Source: Antedon mediterranea (taxonomy: Eukaryota > Echinodermata > Crinoidea > Comatulida > Antedonidae). From it: 64,000 nucleotides of DNA. Below, one piece after another: positions 32,856 through 45,850 of the stretch. The DNA is taken from NCBI RefSeq assembly GCF_964355755.1, contig NC_092672.1:15370501-15434500 (forward strand), written 5' to 3'. The notes below the pieces were generated by a model. The model saw only the letters and a program-made list of their open reading frames with translations. It did no database searches and was not told the origin of the DNA. The position numbers and the translations under genes are program-made. Within the stretch, counting starts at the first letter, position 1; each line of letters starts with the position of its first letter.

Positions 32856-34785
32856 ACCAACCCAGCAAATACAGAATGTTTGTAATTTTGTTTTTTTAAG
32901 GTTTGGTTTTTCTAAAACGTATTAAACACGTTTTTTCAACGTTTCTGTGTAGAAATAAATTTTATAATCGAACAATGTTTGCATCAAAACGTTAATATAA
33001 GAACATTGTAATAACGAATGCAAAAGACTAAAAAAGGTCTGTCAAACAGAAGAACGAAATCAAAACATTTTAAAAACGATTTTAAAACATTGTTTTTTTA
33101 ACATTGCAGTTTATGGGAAATTACGTTACACGAAGACATAGAAAAAACTTTATAATAACTAATGCAAAACACTAAAAAAGTCTGTCAAACAGAAAAATGA
33201 AATCAAAACGTTTACAGAACGTTATAATATAATGAAATAATTACCAATTTTCAGAACAATTGTGATCGTCTTTTCGAAAAGTTTTAAAAACAATTTTAAA
33301 CGTTTTAACATTGCAGTTTATAGGAAATTACGTTACACAAAGACATAGAAAAAATGTTATAGAAACGTATGTAAAAAAACTAAACACAAGGGTATTGATA
33401 AAGCGAAATCAAAACCTTGAAAAAACATTATTTGAAAACTAAATTTTTACTAATCTTTAGATAAAATGTAAGCGTTTTTAAAATGACTTTATTAACATTG
33501 CATTTTTATTTGCAGCAAAACGTAACAAAAACGTTATAAAAATGTATGTACAAAACTAAACACAAGGTATGCATAAAGCGAAATCAAATAATATGATAAT
33601 GATAATATTAATATGAAACGTATCAAAAATAATTTTTTAACGTTATAATGTGAATGCAGTGCCCATGTGACGATGACGTTTTGATGACGTCAACATTTTT
33701 AAAAGTGTTCGTTAACTAAAAATCATCAGAGACTGTCAAATATACCATGCTCTACAACATTTGTTATACTGAGATCACTTATGTATTTTAACATTTGCAA
33801 AGGAGAGGTAAGTTATATCTTTTCATACTGTACTGTATTGCATTCAACTATATCTGACAAGGTCAAGACAAGAAACCATGGTTTAGTAGGCTCTACATTT
33901 TATTTGTATCAAAGATAATATGTGTATTTAAAATCAAATATCTTGTTTGTTTTTGTTTTTGTTTTATAGATCATGACTATTTTTGTTAAATTGTATTTTT
34001 CTTTTAGTTTTGTTTAGTTGAGGCGAGGAACTCGCCATCTGGTCGCTCTTAATAAAGAGAAAACCGCCTATATTTCGAGTATAAAAAGCAAGTTTAGACT
34101 ACATCATTATCACGGTAATTCTAAAAATGCCTGGGTAGTACAAATTAAACACGTTATTGGTTACACTAATTATTTGAATAATATTATTGTTTATTCAAAT
34201 TACAGTGGAACAAAATCATGACCTGAGCCACACATCAATAGAATTGACCCTTGAGACAAATGATGTACATTCATTAAATGTTGTGATTACGTTTGTTCCG
34301 AACTTGATCTGGATGATGACTTTCCCATTACTCTGTTAATTACTCGTTCATATTTGTCAGAAACCTGTTCAAGTTCATGTAGGAGATATAGGTGACAACA
34401 TTACACTGTATATCTAGTCTTCTAAAACTGCTTATATAACATTTTTAAAACTCCAGAAATAACGTTTTTAATACAAAAATAGCGTTTTTAAAACTCCAGA
34501 AATAACGTTTTTAATACAAAAATAGCGTTTTTAAAACCAAAACAATACGTCAAAACAAAACTCCACAAAAAGCAAAATATGTTTTTAAAACTGACATTTT
34601 AGGTTATATTTACGTGTAAAATCTGCGTTTGAAAGTTGCAATAAAACGCTTGTATAACGTTTTTAATACAAAAAATGGCGTTTTTAAAACCAAAACAATA
34701 CGTCAAAAAACATTACTTTAACTTCATTTAAATATCATTATTTCATTATATATACTGTAACGAAATTGCGTTCTTCTGGGTTGGT
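32856..34785. mobile_element. TIR element packed with AACGTTTTT words
   Basis: The left end ACCAACCCAGCAAATACAG and right-end complement ACCAACCCAGAAGAACGC share 10 terminal bases. Inside, AACGTTTTTAAAAC-like words repeat dozens of times at 32910-33660 and 34430-34740, including a tandem ~42-bp duplication at 34447-34530. No target duplication was clear. The open frame at 34018-34221 has no recognisable domain. It is probably a non-autonomous DNA element; the superfamily is not assigned. Confidence 0.5.
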
Positions 34786-34904
34786 CCCCTGCAGGGAAGT
34801 CTGCTGCTTGTACCAATCCTCACTCTCACCAAAATAAACAAATACAAGGAACTTATTTTGAGGTGTTCTCATTTTATTGTTTCCCCAGATTAATGATCAA
34901 CAGC

Positions 34905-35000
34905 CAGGGGCGGATCTAGGATTTTGATAAAGAGGGGGCCGATATGGGAAAAATAATCATCTAGGGGGTCTAGATGCCCGGAGATAGCATCTGAGGCGTT
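34905..35000 (+). mobile_element. hAT-like terminus (fragment)
   Basis: CAGGGGCGGATCTAGGATTTT followed by a G-rich stretch is a classic hAT-type left terminus. No matching right end was found before 35948, so this is a solo or truncated end. Confidence 0.5.
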
Positions 35001-35939
35001 TTGACCAGTCGATTCTTGTCATATAATTATCTGAATATAGTGGGTTTTATAGACCATATTTTTAAATATATTAAAATATACAGAACTGGTTTTTTTGCGC
35101 CTAGAGCCTGTTTTCCCGTCACGAATTTTTACACATTTTTTACGCGATCGTTTATGGTTTCTTGGTTCTTTCGACGTTGCTGGGACACATGGAATTGAAG
35201 TTTTGCAAAGCCAAGGCCGGTCACGCGCAGCAGCCGGGCCCGTGTGAAAATTGAAAAAGTTACGGGTTGATGCTTCAACCCAGCCGGCCTAGGACATGTT
35301 TTCGCGGATATCTTAATCTAGTCTTTACACTAAAGACAAACATTACATTTTTTAACTATTTGATTGGTCAGTTTTACCGATCGTGTAACGTTGAAGTTGA
35401 ACTTGGTTCAACTTTTTAAAAAAATTGAAGATTTTAACGATTTTTAATGTTGATTATTTTATCTAGAAATATTATTTTATAAATCCTTTCAAAAAACATT
35501 TTTAAAACGTTACAAAAATATGTTATTTCAATGTTCGCAAAACTCCACAAATTCACGTTTTGAAAACATTTATTCAAAACCAAACCAGTATGTTTTTTTA
35601 GCATAAAATTGTTAGCTGACCAAGGTCGAAGAAACTCGGGTCCAGTTACATTGGTGTTTATTGGTCAATGGGAATTGAACAGACACACTTATGGGTGGTG
35701 ACAAAGTTTAGTTATTCATAAATTGTCTTTGGAAAAAAACATTAGTTGGTTAACGACTTCGTAACGGTAACCGGGGCTTCTGCGTCTAATGTACTGAATC
35801 TAGCTTAAAAATATGGTGAACTGGGACAAAATTGTAGGTTTTTGTTGTTTTTTCTGTAAATTTTTGTTCAGATTACCGGCTACCCTTTCTAATGTTTTTA
35901 TGAATTACGATCAATATTAACAGATCACTAATGACCTTG
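35001..35939. other. Intergenic; older repeat at 35870-35939
   Basis: More AACGTTTTTAAAAC-like words occur at 35500-35600, resembling a second decayed copy of the 32856 element. The dispersed repeat shared with 1920-2000 abuts the hAT insertion. No gene is seen. Confidence 0.45.
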
Positions 35940-35947
35940 TGTATGTG

Positions 35948-38312
35948 CAGTGGCATATCCAGGATTTTGAAGTTTGCCGACAAAATTAGTGTCATTAGGC
36001 CTACCTGTACATCTGATCAATATATGTTCTAGGATTGCATAGTCATATTGTCTTATATGGGATAACGATGCAAAATTAAAACCAAATTAAACATTATCTG
36101 TTAGTATGTTGTATTAATATTACAATATAGAAAGATTTACGAAAATCTGTATTGTAGTTTTCGAAATATAGGGTCAAAAACATCGACGAAAATGATCATT
36201 TTTAGCCACGAAAGAAGTAAAACAAATTGCGGCTTTAACTACGCCATTTTTGGTTAAAATAATTACATATTACATTTTTTAGTAATTTGTTTTATATACC
36301 ACCATTGGAAATATCAATAAAACATGTTATTAAATGCTTGTTGTTTACTTACGAAATTCGGACAAATTCATTGCTCTAACTTTGTGTAGTAACGACCATA
36401 GAGACCATATGACTTCATGGTACACGCGCGAGAGAAAACATTCCGCTGCGAGTGATTCGCATCCACCAATCAAATCAGCCAGAATCCAAAATCATTCAAC
36501 CGTGAGCAATGCCAATCACGAGAAAGCTCAGCTTTAATTGGCTTACGATGACATCATATCACAAAATGGTGGTTTTGTAGTTGAGCCTCACAGAATATTC
36601 TGTTCCAAAAATGTGTGCTTTTTCTTTAAAAAATTTTAATAATAAAGGCCTCATATCGAGGGGAAAAAACCGAGTTTTTGGCACTTATAATAAATATATC
36701 TTAGAGAAAAAAGGAGTAAAGCGCAGGATTGGTCATTTTGGAGTTTTCAGAGCTTATACTTGTGTTGTAGCATACAGGTGCTATTTGTTTACTATTATTT
36801 GCTATTATTGCTGTATCAAGTATAGCAATTACACAGCTATTTGTTTGCTATTAATTGCTATTATTGCTGTATCAGGTATAGCAATTACACAGCTATTTGT
36901 TTGCTATTAATTGCTATTACTGCTGTATCAAGTATAGCAATTACACAGGTATTTGTTTGCTATTAATTGCTATTACTGCTGTATCAGGTATAGCAATTAC
37001 ACAGCTATTTGTTTGCTATTAATTGCTATTACTGCTGTATCAGGTATAGCAATTACACAGCTATTTGTTTGCTATTAATTGCTATTACTGCTGTATCAGG
37101 TATAGCAATTACACAGCTATTTGTTTGCTATTAATTGCTATTACTGCTGTATCAGGTATAGCAATTACACAGCTATTTGTTTGCTATTAATTGCTATTAC
37201 TGCTGTATCAGGTATAGCAATTACACAGCTATTTGTTTGCTATTAATTGCTATTACTGCTGTATCAGGTATAGCAATTACACAGCTATTTGTTTGCTATT
37301 AATTGCTATTACTGCTGTATCAGGTATAGCAATTACACAGGTATTTGTTTGCTATTAATTGCTATTACTGCTGTATCAGGTATAGCAATTACACAGGTAT
37401 TTGTTTGCTATTAATTGCTATTACTGCTGTATCAGGTATAGCAATTACACAGCTATTTGTTTGCTATTAATTGCTATTACTGCTGTATCAGGTATAGCAA
37501 TTACACAGCTATTTGTTTGCTATTAATTGCTATTACTGCTGTATCAGGTATAGCAATTACACAGCTATTTGTTTGCTATTAATTGCTATTACTGCTGTAT
37601 CAGGTATAGCAATTACACAGGTATTTGTTTGCTATTAATTGCTATTACTGCTGTATCAGGTATAGCAATTACACAGGTATTTGTTTGCTATTAATTGCTA
37701 TTACTGCTGTATCAGGTATAGCAATTACACAGCTATTTGTTTGCTATTAATTGCTATTACTGCTGTATCAGGTATAGCAATTACACAGGTATTTGTTTGC
37801 TATTAATTGCTATTACTGCTGTATCAAGTATAGCATTTACACACCTTTTTGTTTGCTATTTATTGCTATGACCAATCTTGCTCCTTAGTGGAAAAAAGCA
37901 CATGGCATGTGGAACTATATTTAAATCTTAGCATAGGAAGACATACAAATCCCAGGTCATGAGAGGCTCAACTGCAAAAACAAGGTTGATCACCGGACTG
38001 TTCAAAGACTTATGAGTAAACAATCTAGCGTGTACGGCCGTACGTGCTAGATGATAAGATATTTTAACCACATTTTTTACGTGTATTAGATGTAATGAAA
38101 ATAACAAATAGTTGATCTGAAGGGAATGATATGATATGTAAATAAACAAACACTCAAAAGAATTAAGTTTACAGTTCAATTATTGTCAGAATAATAGTTT
38201 ATTCTTATTTGCCTTACTTTATTTTTTTTTCCGGCACCTTTGTTTGCCGACGGACACCAAATCAGGCAGGGCCTGGCCCCCCCCCCCCGGCCCCCCACTG
38301 GATACGCCACTG
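35948..38312. mobile_element. hAT-type element, 2365 bp, with internal minisatellite
   Basis: The left end CAGTGGCATATCCAGG and right-end complement CAGTGGCGTATCCAGTGGGG are inverted repeats. The flanks are a perfect 8-bp duplication TGTATGTG (35940-35947 and 38313-38320), the hallmark of hAT insertions. Almost half of the element is the 56-bp array at 36775-37870. No DDE transposase or dimerisation domain is visible, so it is non-autonomous. The identical duplication indicates a fairly recent insertion. Confidence 0.85.
36775..37870 (+). repeat. 56-bp minisatellite, ~19.5 copies
   Basis: The unit is GCAATTACACAG[C/G]TATTTG followed by TTTGCTATTAATTGCTATTAC and TGCTGTATCAGGTATA. Internal GCTATT words repeat within it. 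The copies are very homogeneous except for the C/G site after ACACAG and a few edge variants. It lies wholly inside the hAT element. Confidence 0.93.
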
Positions 38313-38329
38313 TGTATGTGTTTTTATTG

Positions 38330-39645
38330 GTAAATTGCATTATTTAGATTGTTAGAGAGGCTACTACAGTACTATACATTATACTCTACTGTACTATTCT
38401 ATTCACCTTCAATCTGTAACCTGAGTCCTCTACATTATTCCCACAGGTAACGGTACATTTTAATTGTACTTGTAACATCCATTACTTGTAGTAGACTTAG
38501 GCTGTGTTTATACAACACCCTAAATTTGAACACGTCTTTAATTTTTAGCGTGTTGCACGGGCCGAGGTCAGTTATACATGAAATCGTAATACCGTGTTTA
38601 CCGTAGTTCATAATCCTAAGTTGTATATATACTTGCATGCATTATGAATTAATATGAGTTTATATTAAGGATTTTAATAAAGGATGATTTCGTTTAAAAT
38701 TTAGTTTATTCAATTATTGATTTTTTAAATCTGCTTTTGAAATTAGAAAAAAAAATGTTTTAGAATTAGAATAAAACTATGCTACATTTTGCCAAATTAT
38801 GCCAACATTTGATTAGCGTTAATGTTAAGTGCTAAATCGATTAAAATATGCAAAAAAAGCACAATTATCTACTAGATTTGGTCAACATTTTATATTTTTA
38901 TTTAACGAGAGGTCAAAGCAATACCCTGAGGACACTTCCAACATGCCAACAGCAACCGGGAATCCAAAAAATTTTAGGATTCAGCCAAGTAGCCTTTTTT
39001 GCAATTAAAATCTCATTACACGAAATCTCTTCGATGTTATACAACACACTTCTCGTAGGCGTGTTGAATATGCGTGTAATAGTATACCCTTGTCCACAAT
39101 TACACCTATGTGTTTATTATTTTTCTAGAAGAAATAGTATTAAATTTTCATTGTAATTAATTGTAAAAAGAGGAAACAGAACTTTTGAAAAAATAAACAC
39201 TAAATAGTATCTTTTATCAATGATCCACAATCACCATTGCCTCACTGCACATGTCTTGCCTGTAATTGCAGTAGTTTATGCTACTTTTCTAAATAGCGCC
39301 CTCTGGGATGTTAGCAAACTCTCTATCCATCATTGTAGATTTGATTGATTCAAGTTGTTTTGATATGTTGTAAAGTTTGAAATACCAATTTCTATAATTG
39401 TAACTAAATTTACTCATATCGATTGAAATGTATGTGTAATGTTAGAGATACAGACGAGGCTACTACACAGTACTATACATATTGTACTATACTTCATTCT
39501 AGTCACCTTCCTGTAACCGAGTCCTCTCAGTAACAGTACATTCTAATTGTACTTGTAACATTCATTACATGCAGTAGACTTATACACTTGTTCACAATTA
39601 CACCTATACCTATTTTTTTATAGAAGAGATAGTATTTCATCTATA
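38330..39645 (+). repeat. Duplicated repeat, first copy split by an insertion
   Basis: 38345-38499 plus 39083-39160 together match 39450-39645 (GAGGCTACTAC..AGTACTATACAT through GTAACATTCATTAC to ACAATTACACCTAT). The first copy is split by 38500-39082. The segment 39205-39415 is a further dispersed repeat shared with 25970-26160. Confidence 0.65.
38500..39082. mobile_element. Second copy of the GTTTATACAACAC element (583 bp, one end short)
   Basis: The left end GGCTGTGTTTATACAACACCC corresponds to the complement of the right end of 8225-9166. The other side reads ATATGCGTGTAATAG and lacks the last ~17 bases of the terminus. The homologous empty site at about 39590 reads GTAGACTTATACACTTG. 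The open frame at 38848-39156 is the mirror of one in the other copy and is not a gene. Confidence 0.65.
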
Positions 39646-42119
39646 TATAAATTTACGTAAGGGCAAAATTCGGTAAATCGCGCCTTACTTCTAGAATTTT
39701 CACTCGATGGTATGTAAAGTTGATTCGTACTTTCGGTACTGATTTTAACCGCCTGATGTAACCCTGTTTACTAATTAAATTGAGTTAGATAATTAGTTAT
39801 TGACGATTAAAACGAATTTAGGTTCAAAGATTTGCCCCAAATAGGGGTGTTTTCCGATCGTGGTATACACTGTCTAATGGATGTCCATCTTGAAAAATAC
39901 CCGCCAAAAAAATGCGAGGAGGCTTCGCATTTTTCTATCTCCTCCTACGATAATTGTTTTTAATAGCTGAAAACCGGTTGAACAGCTAGAGTACACCATC
40001 ATAATGTTGAAGACAGGCCGATTTTCTTTAAAAAATACTATTTTGATAGATTTAATATACGATTATACAAATGTATTGATTTGCGATGAATGGAACATCC
40101 CAATCTCTCAGTCTGCCAGAGTTTGGTTTAACACAAGTACTGTAGGTAAATTTATGAGCCCTTGGTTTAACACATACAGTAGGTAAATATATGGGCCCTT
40201 TGAGAATAAACTTGCAATACTTTGACAATACTGTAAATACCTATTAACTATTTTTCATTTGAATCGAACATTTCTTACTGTGAATGTTCGTACTGTTAGA
40301 TTTAATATAAAAATATATACAAATAAACTTTATTACTGAGACTGTGGATAGGCTCTACTGTTAGATATACAAATAAACTTTATACTGACAGTTCCTTCTC
40401 AACGTTTGTATTAATTAATAATTACCAAAAATATAAACGTCATAGTGGTGTATCGTGACATGTACTTTAATATTTCAATCGATTATGACAGTGACAGTTT
40501 TAACAAAGTATTAAATCGCAAATGTTTTAGGCCTACTGTATTTAGAGGTATATTATTTATAGGCCTATAAAACATGAACAAAATATTTCGTTACTCAGTG
40601 GATAAAGAATATATTTAAAAATTGTTCCTCTTTGTACCTATCCGCTTTCCCATCCCTCAACCCTAATGTTACATAGCGAGGAGGCTTCGCATTTTCCTAT
40701 CTCCTCCTACGATAATTGTTTTTAATAGCTGAAAACCGGTTGAACAGCTAGAGTACACCATCATAATGTTGAAGACAGGCCGATTTTCTTTAAAAAATAC
40801 TATTTTGATAGATTTAATATACGATTATACAAATGTATTGATTTGCGATGAATGGAACATCCAGTTTGGTTTAACACAAGTACTGTAGGTAAATTTATGA
40901 GCCCTTGGTTTAACACAAACGGTAGGTAAATATATGGGCCCTTTGAGAATAAACTTGCAATAGGTTCGGAAAATGTTAAAAACCAATTTCTATTATTTGA
41001 ATCGGTAAACAGTTTCCATTTATTATACATTGATAATGAAACATGAAATATTCCTATTTATGTCCCTCGAGGTTCATTACAATTTATATTTAGTAGTCCC
41101 ACGGACTTCATCTTTTAGCCACTCCCCCGAGTGCTAAGGCCAAATTTATGATACCCTACTTTCTATGTAAGTTTAGTTACAGTTAGTTCTTGACGATAAT
41201 ACAACGAATTTAGGTTACACCCTTCGGCCGCGAAAACGTTTCTGTACAAATATGATACCGATTGGCTTTATTTCATTCAACAGCGACCATAATCTCGCCA
41301 ATTACAGGATAGATAAACTATTTTATTATTGATGTGCTTATAAATTAAGACTCATGTAAACAGCTTGATTACATCATTTTACAGACAAACGAAAGTTTTT
41401 TAAACCTACTGTTTCAATAACTGAGTATAATACTGTATACGTTTTCATAAGTAAGTGCATATACATTTTCGTGTTTTCATTGACGAGATTGTAATAGTAA
41501 CTTCAGTAACTATTACAGTACTTATTTATTATACGACACAAGACAATTGTATCTGACAGGTACGTACATTATTCTAAAAAATAAGTCTAGATAGATCCCT
41601 AGGCGTCATAAATCACAGGCCAACAAATCAGTACTCATGACAGAAATTCGACCCAGTTTGGTTCACACAAATGTTTACAGGAAGTTCAACACCACAACCG
41701 ATGATTTGCCCTAAATATTTAGGTAGACTACAGTTTAATTTTTCACTGAATAGGAGCTTGAATTTCCGATTTCCATTTCGCAGAATGTCTAGGTCTATTT
41801 ATTTAGTTTGGTTCTTATAATATATAAATACAATCAACTTTATTACTGCGGTTCCATCACCACCACCACGTGCCGCCGCCCAATTCCCGTACATACATTT
41901 CCATTTCTCCCTAATTTCTTTAATCCACATAAATTAATTGTCCTTTATGGAATCCAGTATTGGTTTTGTTGTCTCTATTTCTGAATACCCCAATTAGGGG
42001 GACACTTCCGTTTTTGTTTAGTGTCCCAAAAAAGTCCCCGTCCGTGGATTCTACTGTATTCGAGAACCATCTGTGAGCACCCCTAGATGGTACGCGAGCG
42101 AAGCGAGCGTGCCATCTAG
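39640..42119 (+). mobile_element. Helitron/Helentron-like element
   Basis: The segment starts A|TCTATATATAAATTTACG and ends with a 13-bp palindrome, CTAGATGGTACGC-loop-GCGTGCCATCTAG, followed by T. TC at the start, a hairpin at the end, CTAG-3' and insertion between A and T suit a Helitron-like rolling-circle element. The palindrome directly reaches the end, so Helentron-type is possible. A ~290-bp internal block occurs twice almost identically (39913-40215 and 40677-40960). No Rep/helicase frame is visible, so it is non-autonomous. Confidence 0.5.
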
Positions 42120-44271
42120 TTGTAAATAGAGAGGAGATATGTATGACTTTAAAAAAACATAACCACCCTCATGTAAAATGCCTGACGTGTATAGGCTTAA
42201 AAAAAAACATTACTCCAGATGTAAACCACTAAGATATTGTTGCTACAGTCAAGTTAGTACTGTATTGTTAAACACCATGCAGTGTTTTTGGCTTAGTCAG
42301 CCGTAAAGTTGTTAATTTGCATAACAAATGTGTCCGCTTATAAAAGGAAACGAAGATACAGAATCTATGTTAGTAAGTTACTGTTTACAAGTGTTACAGT
42401 GTATAAAAACAGTGTTAACGTAGATAGATAGAAGGTTATAACCGGTACAAGCAGTGGTGTTGTTAAGCCAGCTCGCCGGTAAGCAGTGGTATTGTGTTAA
42501 GACAGCTAAAATAAAAGGAATATACCGATGTTTGTACTGTTGAATTGTTGTTTGTCTACTGCGTTTTAGAAACAGCAACTACTACCAAATTTATTGCGTA
42601 ACAGCAATAAAATATAACTAACCACCTTAATGTAAATCGCCTGACCTGTAAACTTAAAAAAACTTGAGATGTCAACTGCCTGACGTAAATAACCTTACCT
42701 AAAAAAAATATAAAAAAACATCACACAGGATGTACACGACCCAAATCTTTATGTAAATCACTTGGCGTGTATAACCTTACCTAAAAAGACAAGTATACAA
42801 CTTTTAAAATTTCAGGTCTAATATACTAACTAAATGGTTTGATTAAAATTTGGGGTAAAATCAATTAAAAGTTTATTCCAAATGTTCCAAATTATTGCAT
42901 TGTTTAAACACTGCATTGTTGGTGGCCAACTAACATCAACTGTTTGTATGTAGTTTGCAATGCCATACTGGATGTTTAAGCACAACATGGATTTTTTTGC
43001 TCCATGTTCCCACAGTAATGTAGTATGTAATGTGATACCTAGACGCAATGTTTCCGGAACCACCGGTAGGTGGCGTTGTACACAACTAAAGCTTTTACGG
43101 AACACACTTCATTACTTTCGTAGTGGAAAATCAGGTAAACCCAGATATGTATGTTGTAGCCAACATTTTGACATTGTATTGCATGGAATACCTTAGAATG
43201 GTTTCAAGAGGGTTGGAAACGCTGAAAAAGATACGAAACAGTATATATCTGAGCCAAAAAGTGAATTTTATGATTTTATTTAAAAGACCTGTGACATCAT
43301 AAAGAACGTCATCTTCGGCATTATTTCAGAAGCAACGTCTTCGGAAGCATTGGGATGCTCTGAAATGCTACCAATCAAAGTTCAAAGTTCAAGAAAAGAT
43401 ATGTCAACCTTGTTGTGATTGGTCGGTTAAAATGCCTACATAATGGCCTCCTACTAAAATGTATTTCATAATATAGAGCAAATTTTGACATGATAAAAAT
43501 GGCTTGCATACCTCATACAAAGCGTAGAAAAATATTTTTTGCAATTGACTTTTGTTTTTCATACGTTCTGTAGTAGATTTCATTCACTTTGATGATCATT
43601 TATTTCAAATTAACGATGCACGTGCACATTAAACTTTAGAAATTGTGTGTTAAAGAATAGGTAATATAATGCAAATTTGTAAAAAAATATACCTATTTTT
43701 ATTCAGTTATAGCTTATCAGGATGGCTGGTTACCCCATTTTGAAAAATTTATTATGGAAGCTGATGAGTTGTAGATATCAATTCATGTAAAATTTGTACC
43801 TACCGGTTGTTTTGACGTCATCATGGCCACTTAAATTTTTAGAATAGAATTTTTTTCACTTTTGTACTAGTTAATACAACTTAATAGAGCGCATTTTCTC
43901 CTAGATTTTAATACGTTTTTTCTCAATCAATTCTCTTTCACATGAATTACAAAGATTTAATTTTTGTTACGTCATCATATAAAAATATTAGAATAAAGTG
44001 AGTTACTTAATTTCATCCTTACAGTATATTTTATATTTTTGTTATAGCTCATTGGAATGAAAAGTGACCCACATGATTAAAACTTATTATGGAAGTTGCT
44101 GAATTGTAGATATGAATTCATATACAAATTTTGTCTATCTGATGTCATGATGTTATCATTTGGCCAGTTGACTTAAAAAAGTCAGATTTTCATCTCTTTC
44201 GTAAAAGGTCATCACGTTTAAAAGAACGCATCTCACTTTTACGTGCCCAAATTTCTTCAAATTTTCATTAA
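42120..44271. other. Intergenic; degenerate repeats
   Basis: Degenerate CCTGACGTGTATA..TTACCTAAAAAA units occur at 42160-42800. The segment 43490-43760 (GCAATTGACTTTTGTTTTTCATACGTTCTGTAGTAG..) is homologous to 46330-46570. The frame at 42960-43196 is discussed among rejected items. No gene is called. Confidence 0.5.
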
Positions 44272-45120
44272 TGTAAGATAAGATAAGATAAATCTTTATT
44301 GTCATGAATACAACAAGGCGAACATGAAATTGGTTTTCCTTGATGCTTAAAGCCCCATTCCCTACGTTTTTTAGATCTAATTTAAGATCACAAACTATAT
44401 TTAATGTAAAAATAATACTATATGGTCCTATTGCGATAACTTTTTCCGTCTTTAAATGGTTAAAAATGTGAAAAATAAATCGATTTAAATAATTATAGCG
44501 GCCCGCTATAAATCCCAAAATGCATTGCGCGCGGATTGATAGTTTTGTTTTTGACCTGTAATTCGCCCACTTTTCGATCGATCGTGAAGCCAAAACAAAT
44601 GGAAGACTCCTAACTTTTCAGCGAAAATACCGGGTTTTCCCCAATTTGTATCAACGGAGTCTGGCAAAAATAGAAAGACAATTAATGCAGCAACTATACA
44701 ACGTCAGGCTAGGTATATAGCTAGCGTACGATGTTCGTACGTTATCGATGTTTACCAGCTAGGCCTACAAAACTAAGCCTAGCTAGGCTAGGCCTAAGAC
44801 CGTCCACGAGAGGTCGATCGCCGCGAGCTACTTAGGTAGTGCATTGTTTCTCACTTTTTATCATAATTTACCATAAAACGTACATTTAAGACAAGGAATG
44901 ACATGGTTTAATGTTTTTAAAGTGATATATATGTATTATTTTCCAAAAAACGTCCAAAATTGCAGGGAAGGGGTCTTTAAAAACACATACAATATATAAA
45001 ACATTACAAAATATCAATACAATACATTAAAACTGTATTAGTAAACAAGTTATATTTACAGAAGGAATAAAAAAACAAACTATCTTTGAAATGTTGAGTT
45101 GGAATAGAGTTGTGGACAAA
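44272..45120 (-). mobile_element. LINE-like 3' tail with (TTATC)n end, interrupted by MITE C
   Basis: ATAAGATAAGATAAGATAAATC at 44277 reads on the minus strand as a TTATC repeat tail, and the adjoining CTTTATTGTCATGAATACAAC is typical of antisense LINE/SINE 3' ends. The TTAA MITE at 44351-44976 splits this tail. Reverse transcriptase remains of the same orientation lie at 45851-46085. Confidence 0.45.
44351..44976 (-). mobile_element. TTAA-MITE family, copy C (full length, 626 bp)
   Basis: The flanks are TTAA at 44347-44350 and 44977-44980. The ends AGCCCCATTCCCTACG and complement AGACCCCTTCCCTGC match copy E. It has exactly the length of copy E but the opposite orientation. Family landmarks CGATCGATCG, AGGCCTAGC and GTACGATGTTCGTACG are present. 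The open frame at 44156-44593 crosses its boundary and is not a gene. Confidence 0.85.
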
Positions 45121-45850
45121 AAATGATTTCCTACATCGAGTGGTATTGCACATTAAAGGACGGTTTAACAACATATGTATCATTCAATTGGTGTGAGTTA
45201 TCTTCCATTATTTACCATATTGTTCCTAATAAACGCCCCTGGGGCGTTGCATTTTTTAAAAAGTGGGGGGGGGGGGGGCGTTTGTTAGGGGTGAAATGTA
45301 AAAATCATAAATAGAGCCTAGGCCTATATGAGGCCTGCCTAGGCCTACCCTAAACAAGTTGCTTCAGACGGTCAATCAATGTTTTTTTGGGTGTGCAACA
45401 AATAAGTTCACAGGGTACCTCCAAACCCTGCGTTCAGCTGTAATTTTTACTTTTATTCGCCTTTATGTTTAAAAAAAAAATTAAAAATCTTGGATTGCTC
45501 TTGTGGCAAATGGCCGACGATGCAGCGTTCTTCGTTGTCCTTCACAACAGAAACAGCGTGTTTATCGTTGTTTATTGACATCCTCCCTCAACTTGATGAA
45601 CAGTTCTAACAACTCGAAAGGTCTTCATGAACCAGACGCCTTGTATCAATTCCGTGTTGTGTGAATAAACATGCGATTGTCTGATCCCTGTTGGGATCGT
45701 GCCTGTAAACTGCGTCAATAACATTGACATTCCTTCCTATTATTTTACTACTACTTTTTATCATTAGCACTCAGACTATTGTACCAAACAACACAGTTGA
45801 AAGTTACAACACTAAGAATAACAATCTGGTGAAACAAAAAAAGTATGTCA
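45121..45850. other. Intergenic; short inverted repeat with poly-G
   Basis: CCTAATAAACGCCCC and GGGGCGTTTGTTAGG at 45225-45288 form an inverted repeat around a poly-G run, probably a small MITE remnant. AGGCCTA words are dense at 45316-45350. No gene is seen. Confidence 0.4.

Noticed and set aside
36775-37870. CRISPR-like array
   Set aside because: The units are head-to-tail with no unique spacers and lie inside a eukaryotic hAT element.
42960-43196. Possible THAP zinc finger (KPRYVCCSQHF at the end of a plus-strand frame)
   Set aside because: Only the C..HF end fits. The CxxC start and the conserved Pro and Trp positions of THAP domains are absent or out of place.
44156-44593. 145-codon minus-strand open frame
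   Set aside because: It straddles the boundary of MITE copy C and mostly reads the MITE body; the same segment is closed in other copies.
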